A DNA stretch of 64,000 nucleotides from Chloroflexota bacterium (GTDB lineage Bacteria > Chloroflexota > Anaerolineae > Aggregatilineales > Phototrophicaceae), in the NCBI GenBank assembly GCA_020161935.1, contig JAIUNI010000010.1:186001-250000 (forward strand), read 5' to 3'. The notes under the pieces are model-generated. The model saw only the letters and a program-made list of their open reading frames with translations. It was not told the origin of the DNA and did not search any database. The position numbers were made by a program, and so were the translations under genes. How positions within the stretch are numbered: position 1 is the stretch's first letter; every line of letters begins with the position of its first letter. This document shows positions 59,538 to 64,000 of the stretch, in pieces.

Positions 59538-59679
59538 ATACGGACGGTACGTTTGTGGGCGCGCAGCCGTGTGCCTCTATTGTGCTGAGTGTGCATTGAG
59601 CGTGTGGGGTGTTGAGGTTGGGAGAGTGTTCGTGTATGCTGGCGGGGTTGGATGAGTAGAGTTTAGGGAAGATGTGATT

Positions 59680-61542
59680 ATGCTTAACCAAAATCATTGG
59701 ACAGCAGGGCTACATCATGATGGCTCGGTGCTGTATGTTTCTAACCCGAAGCCGAAGCTGGGCGACGTGGTGACGATCCGGCTGCGCGCGCCGAAAGATG
59801 CGCCGATCCGCCATATTATGCTGCGAACCGCGCCGGACGGTGAGCAGCATTTTACCAAGATGGAACGCCAAGGCGAGGACGCGATTTGTGCTTACTGGGG
59901 GGCGGAGGTGCGGGTGACGAATCCATATCTGCCATACCGCTTCAAGGTGATGTCGGCGGAGGGGGCGTATTGGCTGACGGCGATGGGTGTGAGCCGCGCA
60001 GATGCAACGGACATCTGGGATTTTAAGCTCATCGCGGATTATGACGCGCCAGCGTGGTTAGAGGACACGGTGTTTTACCAGATATTCCCTGACCGCTTCA
60101 ATAACGGTGACCCTAGCAACGATGTGCAGGCGGGCGAGTGGAGCCGACGCGGATACTCGACCCAGCAGCGAGAGTGGGGCAGTATCCCGCTGCCACCGCA
60201 GCAGGTGGGCGGGTTGGATTTTTACGGCGGGGATTTACAGGGGATTACACAGAAGCTGGATTATCTGCAAGATTTGGGTGTGAACGCGCTGTTCCTAAAC
60301 CCTATTTTTACGGCGTACACCAATCACCGTTACGACGTGGCGGATTACAACCACGTTGATCCACATTTGGGCGGTGATGCGGCGCTGGCGGAACTGCGGC
60401 GAGCGCTGGATGAACGTGGGATGCGGCTGATTTTGGACGTGACCCCCAACCACTGCGGATCGGAGAATGTGTGGTTTTTGGAGGCGCTGAAAGACCCGAA
60501 TGCGCCGACAGCGGAATACTTCACCTTTAACCAGTATCCCGATGAGTACGAGACATGGTTGGGACATAAGTCGCTGGTGAAGTTGAATTACCGGAGCCAA
60601 GCGCTGCGGGATGTGATGTATAGAGGCGAGGATTCGGTGATCCGGCGGTGGATGCATGAGCCGTACCAGATTGACGGCTGGCGGCTGGATGTGGCGAACA
60701 TGACGGCGCGGCAGGGGATGGTGCAGCTTACGCACAAGGTTTGGCGGGAGATGCGGCGGGCGATGAAGGCCGATAACCCACAGGCGTATTTGTTCGGCGA
60801 GAATTTTTACGACGGTACACCGCATTTGCAGGGCGATGAACTGGACGCGATTATGAATTATCAGGGTTTCACCAAGCCGATATGGGGCTGGCTGCAACCG
60901 GAACTTGATCCGGCGACTTTACCCGCGCAGGTTGATCCGATGCCGCTGCCCGCCGAAGCGGTGGCCGAGCAGATGACACGGTTCGCGGGGGCGGTGCCGT
61001 GGGTGGTGACGGCGCAGCAGTTTAACCTGATTGACAGCCATGATACGGCGCGTATCCTGAACCTGATGGGCGGGGATAAGGCGCGGGTGCGGCTGGCGGC
61101 GGCACTGCTGATGACGATGCCGGGTGTGCCGTGCATTTATTATGGTGACGAGATCGGGATGGAGGGCGGGCCTGACCCTGACAACCGGCGGACGATGCCG
61201 TGGGATGAGGCGGCGTGGGATCATGACCTGCGAGCGTACTTCCAGCGGTTGATCTCGATGCGGCGAACGGCACCGGCTTTACGGCGCGGCGGTTTCCAGT
61301 TCTTGTATGCGGCGGGTGATGTGCTGGCGTACCAGCGGCAGTCGGTGGAGCAGCGGTTGACGATGGTGGCGCATCGCGGAAAGGCGGCATCCGAGCATGT
61401 GCGGTTGGCGGTGTGGCAAGCGGGGATCGCTGATGGGGTGACGCTGACCGATACGTTTACGGGCGCGACGTTCACGGTGGAAGGTGGACATGTGGCGCTG
61501 GGTTCGCTGGCGGCGGGCGGGGTGCTGGTGCTGGAGGGGTGA
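59680..61542 (+). CDS. GH13 alpha-glucosidase / neopullulanase-type enzyme
   Basis: About 620 residues from the ATG at 59680 (AGGGAA nine bases upstream); a GTG lies two codons earlier. Residues ~1-120 form an N-terminal CBM34-like domain, and the rest is a GH13 barrel: DVTPNHCGS, GWRLDVANM (nucleophile D337), YLFGENFYD (acid E374) and IDSHDTAR (D455). The N-domain plus short barrel fits neopullulanase/maltogenic amylase or maltodextrin glucosidase. No signal peptide, so it works on internal dextrins with MalQ. Confidence 0.9.
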   Translation: MLNQNHWTAGLHHDGSVLYVSNPKPKLGDVVTIRLRAPKDAPIRHIMLRTAPDGEQHFTKMERQGEDAICAYWGAEVRVTNPYLPYRFKVMSAEGAYWLTAMGVSRADATDIWDFKLIADYDAPAWLEDTVFYQIFPDRFNNGDPSNDVQAGEWSRRGYSTQQREWGSIPLPPQQVGGLDFYGGDLQGITQKLDYLQDLGVNALFLNPIFTAYTNHRYDVADYNHVDPHLGGDAALAELRRALDERGMRLILDVTPNHCGSENVWFLEALKDPNAPTAEYFTFNQYPDEYETWLGHKSLVKLNYRSQALRDVMYRGEDSVIRRWMHEPYQIDGWRLDVANMTARQGMVQLTHKVWREMRRAMKADNPQAYLFGENFYDGTPHLQGDELDAIMNYQGFTKPIWGWLQPELDPATLPAQVDPMPLPAEAVAEQMTRFAGAVPWVVTAQQFNLIDSHDTARILNLMGGDKARVRLAAALLMTMPGVPCIYYGDEIGMEGGPDPDNRRTMPWDEAAWDHDLRAYFQRLISMRRTAPALRRGGFQFLYAAGDVLAYQRQSVEQRLTMVAHRGKAASEHVRLAVWQAGIADGVTLTDTFTGATFTVEGGHVALGSLAAGGVLVLEG

Positions 61543-61589
61543 GAGTTACGCTATAATAACGTTGTAGGTTATCCGTTGTGAGGTTGAAC

Positions 61590-62162
61590 ATGGTTATTCG
61601 TGACCCTATCAAAACATCACAAGCGCAATTTGAACTGCTTATCAATGCGCCCGAAAACGCAGATAAGTGGTTTGAGATGCTGAGTGGTATCGTCTATGAG
61701 GTTGTTATGCCAACGCCAATCCATGCTTTTATCGGATCACTCATTTACCGGATGATTGCTAACTTTCTTGATCTGCATCCGTTGGGATTTGCGTATGCTG
61801 ACGGATGCATGTTCTACCTGCCAAACGGGGATAATGTTATTCCTGACGCGGCGTTTGTCTCTAAGGAACGGCTGCCCTTCGTTCCGGCTCGATATGATCT
61901 TGCGCCTGACTTGGCCGTAGAGGTTATCTCACCCAGCAATAAACCGGATGATATGCTGCTCAAAATTGAGAGTTATATCGAGTGCGGAACACAGCTTGTG
62001 TGGGCAGTTTACCCTGAAGAGAAGCTGGTGCGGGTGTGGCGACCCGATGGTAAAGGTCGAGCCTCGGTACAGAAGCTCGACTTGAGCGGCGTGCTAGATG
62101 GCGAGGATGTGCTGCCGGGTTTCAGCCTCGCTGTTAAAGATATTTTCCCCGTAGAGGCATAA
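61590..62162 (+). CDS. Uma2 family (DUF820) endonuclease-like protein
   Basis: About 190 residues from the ATG at 61590 (GAGG six bases upstream); GTG at 61578 is in frame. Core pattern: NVIPDAAFVSKERLPFV, then APDLAVEVISPSNKPDDMLLK and YIECGTQLVWAVYPEEKLVRVW. A TATAAT at about 61551 may drive it. It is a distant paralogue of the gene at 37126, with Ile replacing the Lys after the second acidic residue (EVIS versus EVKS), as in many family members. Confidence 0.87.
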   Translation: MVIRDPIKTSQAQFELLINAPENADKWFEMLSGIVYEVVMPTPIHAFIGSLIYRMIANFLDLHPLGFAYADGCMFYLPNGDNVIPDAAFVSKERLPFVPARYDLAPDLAVEVISPSNKPDDMLLKIESYIECGTQLVWAVYPEEKLVRVWRPDGKGRASVQKLDLSGVLDGEDVLPGFSLAVKDIFPVEA

Positions 62163-62171
62163 GCTGTACAT

Positions 62172-63254
62172 CTAAGTGGTGGGCTTGAGGGAGCTACAGA
62201 CGAAGTTTTTGAGTACGGTGCCGACTTCGACATCGAAACTTCGCTCCAACTTCGATTCTTGCCACAGATCGTAATTCACCTCGCACTCGAAGGGACGATC
62301 ACCGTCGCCTTTGAGCATGAGAATGTAATCTTCATCACGGCCACTTTCGCGTTTGCAGCCGATGGTAAAGCAACTCGTGCTGACATTCGTATCCGGCCAG
62401 TAGGGGGCGTTGGTTTTGTCGCCGCGAGCGACGGCGGGACTTGCTCCAACCCAGCGGTTGACCATATAGGTACACATATAACCCATGACCGGCTCGCTGC
62501 GGTAGTTGGTTTCGCAACTCCGTTCCTCGCGGAAGGTGCCGTCGCCCTGATCGATCTGGTTGGTGGTGCAGGTTTGCCCATCAGGGATTTGGCGCGTGTC
62601 GACCTGTTCATAACTGCGCGAGACGCTGTAGGCATCACCGGGCATTCTGTCGCAATTGGTTTTGTCGTGAACGGGTTGCAAACTCTGTAGGTTGATCGTT
62701 CGTTCCCACTTGTAGCCGGTGACGTAGGCGCTGGCTTTGACGGTGCGGGTGAGGGCGAAGATGGCCCCACCAATGAGGGCGACCACAATTACACCGATGA
62801 TGAGCCATTTGTTGATGCCGCCACTACTTTGCGCGGGTTTGGTGGCTGCGGCGGCTATACCGAGCGCGGGAACTTGCGTGCCTTGCTGACGCTGCTGCAA
62901 GTTTTCGGTTTCGAAGGACTCGCCTTCGGCTTTGGTGCGACCGGCGACCTGCCCGGCGGTAGCAGCACCGGAAAGGGGCGCACCGCAGTTACCGCAGAAC
63001 TCCGCCGCGCCACCGTTGAGCGAGCTACAGGCTTTGCAGATTTTATCCGCGCCGACGTAGATATGATCTTGTACGGCGACTTTTTCCGAGTCGGAAGGGA
63101 AGTAACGCCATGAGGGATCCTGCTGACCGCCGCAGTTCGGGCAGAAGCGGTGGGTTTTGCCGAGCAGCTTTTTTGTGCCACAAAACTTGCAATCCCACAG
63201 CATTTCGTAGGTTTTAGCCCCGCTTTGAGGACGCGGGGCGGGTTGGTTTTCCAT
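62172..63254 (-). CDS. Zinc-ribbon membrane-anchored protein, hypothetical
   Basis: 360 residues. Two zinc ribbons face the cytosol: WDCKFCGTKKLLGKTHRFCPNCGG (C22, C25, C38, C41 approximately) and ICKACSSLNGGAAEFCGNCGAPL. A polar linker and a membrane span (~152-170, WLIIGVIVVALIGGAIFAL) follow, then an exported domain with about eight cysteines (TNCDRMPGD, QTCTTN, RSCETNY, YMCTYM, SCFTIGCKRES). The exported part is rich in Trp/Tyr and has no family match I recognise. Confidence 0.75.
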   Translation of the reverse strand: MENQPAPRPQSGAKTYEMLWDCKFCGTKKLLGKTHRFCPNCGGQQDPSWRYFPSDSEKVAVQDHIYVGADKICKACSSLNGGAAEFCGNCGAPLSGAATAGQVAGRTKAEGESFETENLQQRQQGTQVPALGIAAAATKPAQSSGGINKWLIIGVIVVALIGGAIFALTRTVKASAYVTGYKWERTINLQSLQPVHDKTNCDRMPGDAYSVSRSYEQVDTRQIPDGQTCTTNQIDQGDGTFREERSCETNYRSEPVMGYMCTYMVNRWVGASPAVARGDKTNAPYWPDTNVSTSCFTIGCKRESGRDEDYILMLKGDGDRPFECEVNYDLWQESKLERSFDVEVGTVLKNFVCSSLKPTT

Positions 63255-63337
63255 AGTGCAGCCTTTAATGTCAACGATATAAGGTGATTATACCCTTTCT
63301 CGCTTTTGATAAGCCTTGATGCCGCACTTGAAGTTGG

Positions 63338-64000
63338 TTAGTTGGGCATGATGCTGGGTTCATCGGGGTGCATCAAGCCGAACGCTTGGCGTAAATCCAG
63401 CAGTTTGCGGATTTGTTGTTCAGGCAGCGATTTACCGCCGCCCAACTGATGAACGAGATAAGTGAGGTGGGCGGTGTGTTCGAGCGTTTCGAGGCGCATG
63501 AACGCCTGCCATACATCTTTGCCCAGCGTCAGTGAGCCGTGGAATGAGAGCATAATGGCATCGTGCCGGGTGACGAGTTCAGCCACGACATCGCGATCTT
63601 CAGTGGTGGCGGGTGTGGCATACGGCGCGTTCGGTACAACACCGAGCAGGATGATGGCTTCGGGGATGGTGTAGGTCTGCATATTGATGCCTGCCATTGT
63701 TAAGGAAACGGCATAGGGTGGGTGGGCGTGTACCACACCGTTGACATCGGGACGGCGCAGATAGGCTTCGAGGTGCATAGGCGTTTCGGTACTGGGTTTG
63801 AGGTGGGCGGTTGCTTCGCTCTGGTCTACCTTATTCCCGTCCATGTCCACAATTATCATCTGCTCAGGCTTCATGTAGCCTTTCGACAAGCCGGATGGTG
63901 TGATGAGGATGTGGTTGGCATCCAAGCGGGCGGAGATATTACCGGCAGTCCCATCCACAAACTTGTATTCATACATTTGCCGACCGACCAGACAGATTTG
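63338..64000 (-). CDS. Class II aldolase/adducin family protein (5' end off the window)
   Basis: At least 220 residues; the frame runs past the right edge (QICLVGRQMYEYKFVDGTAGNIS), so the true start lies beyond it. Fuculose-phosphate-aldolase fold features: LVDGTAGNISAR-like substrate loop, ITPSGLSKGYM, the zinc ligands of VNGVVHAHPPYAV, and a further His in SFHGSLTLGKD with HTAHLTYLVHQLGG. The usual glutamate is at TPMHLEAYL or nearby. It could cleave L-fuculose-1-phosphate, fitting FucI/FucU and the kinase 50 kb away, or act on another sugar phosphate. Confidence 0.85.
   Translation of the reverse strand, partial: QICLVGRQMYEYKFVDGTAGNISARLDANHILITPSGLSKGYMKPEQMIIVDMDGNKVDQSEATAHLKPSTETPMHLEAYLRRPDVNGVVHAHPPYAVSLTMAGINMQTYTIPEAIILLGVVPNAPYATPATTEDRDVVAELVTRHDAIMLSFHGSLTLGKDVWQAFMRLETLEHTAHLTYLVHQLGGGKSLPEQQIRKLLDLRQAFGLMHPDEPSIMPN

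Larger units (their letters stand above)
58815..59560 (-). repeat. Long non-coding repeat element, copy B
   Basis: Reverse-complement counterpart of 20790-21580. Shared blocks occur in the same order, including the REP-like hairpin at 59513-59537 and a conserved-loop hairpin at 59111-59166. The best block (59219-59360) is close to 90% identical by eye. Confidence 0.75.
58105..59679. other. Large gene-free region of mosaic repeats
   Basis: Nearly 1.6 kb without a credible gene between two starch-active enzyme genes. From left to right it holds CAAGTTGCAAGTG-like words, CAGTTATCAGTTGACAG words (58165-58260), tandem units (58262-58660), the long element copy B (58815-59560), and GAGTACTGAGTT words near 59400. 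Frames open here follow repeat composition. Confidence 0.7.

Overview
The window reads as a stretch of a Chloroflexota (Anaerolineae-like) chromosome. That placement is inferred from gene content and style and not from a marker gene: Thr/Pro-rich linkers behind lipoprotein or single-span anchors, a DUF1800/DUF1501 Tat-exported pair, a cupin-type phosphoglucose isomerase, Uma2 nucleases, retropepsin-like and four-helix-bundle proteins, and intergenic DNA full of short palindromic repeats. No phage, integrase, transposase or CRISPR array was seen. Both edges cut genes: a sugar-type solute-binding protein on the left and a class II aldolase on the right.

0-13.6 kb is a carbohydrate-use region. 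A divergent regulatory span (936-1647) with two well-formed sigma70-type promoters and a perfect 14-bp palindrome separates the solute-binding protein (-) from a HutC-type GntR regulator (+). Downstream on + lie a 2-hydroxyacid dehydrogenase, cupin phosphoglucose isomerase, FGGY (xylulokinase-like) kinase, shikimate-dehydrogenase-like protein, methyltransferase, KDPG-aldolase-like enzyme and an esterase with a starch-binding-like N-terminus. They end at a bidirectional terminator facing a converging group: FucU/RbsD mutarotase, two small membrane proteins and an L-fucose-isomerase-like enzyme.

13.7-28.5 kb is mixed: a CNNM/CorC-type membrane protein, a solute-binding lipoprotein, a lone receiver domain, acetyltransferases, tRNA-Asn with its own promoter and terminator, a phosphoribosyltransferase, a quinone-oxidoreductase-like protein, an M42 peptidase, and an overlapping response regulator / histidine kinase / TPR lipoprotein operon. 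28.9-37.7 kb holds the DUF1800/DUF1501 pair, secreted proteins, a dienelactone-hydrolase-like protein lacking its nucleophile, a MazG-like protein and LipB.

37.8-51.6 kb contains three of five members of a small anchored six-cysteine protein family (the other two are at 22.9-24.1 kb), dihydrolipoyl dehydrogenase, a PII-like protein overlapping a CPA2 antiporter, a 2-oxoacid dehydrogenase E2 whose linker is partly encoded by a dispersed repeat, and a membrane Fe-S/CCG oxidoreductase. 51.7-64 kb holds DinB, a Flp-type pilin, hisS preceded by what looks like a histidine-codon transcription attenuator, 4-alpha-glucanotransferase, a GH13 enzyme, a Uma2 protein, a zinc-ribbon membrane protein and the edge aldolase.

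The non-coding DNA is the other main content. It has GTAG-headed hairpins with interchangeable stems, a second hairpin family with a conserved loop and compensatory stem changes, and a roughly 0.75-kb non-coding element present twice in opposite orientation (about 20.79-21.58 kb and 58.82-59.56 kb). The strongest candidates for something new are the hisS attenuator, the six-cysteine family and the repeat system, including its use as coding sequence in the E2 gene.
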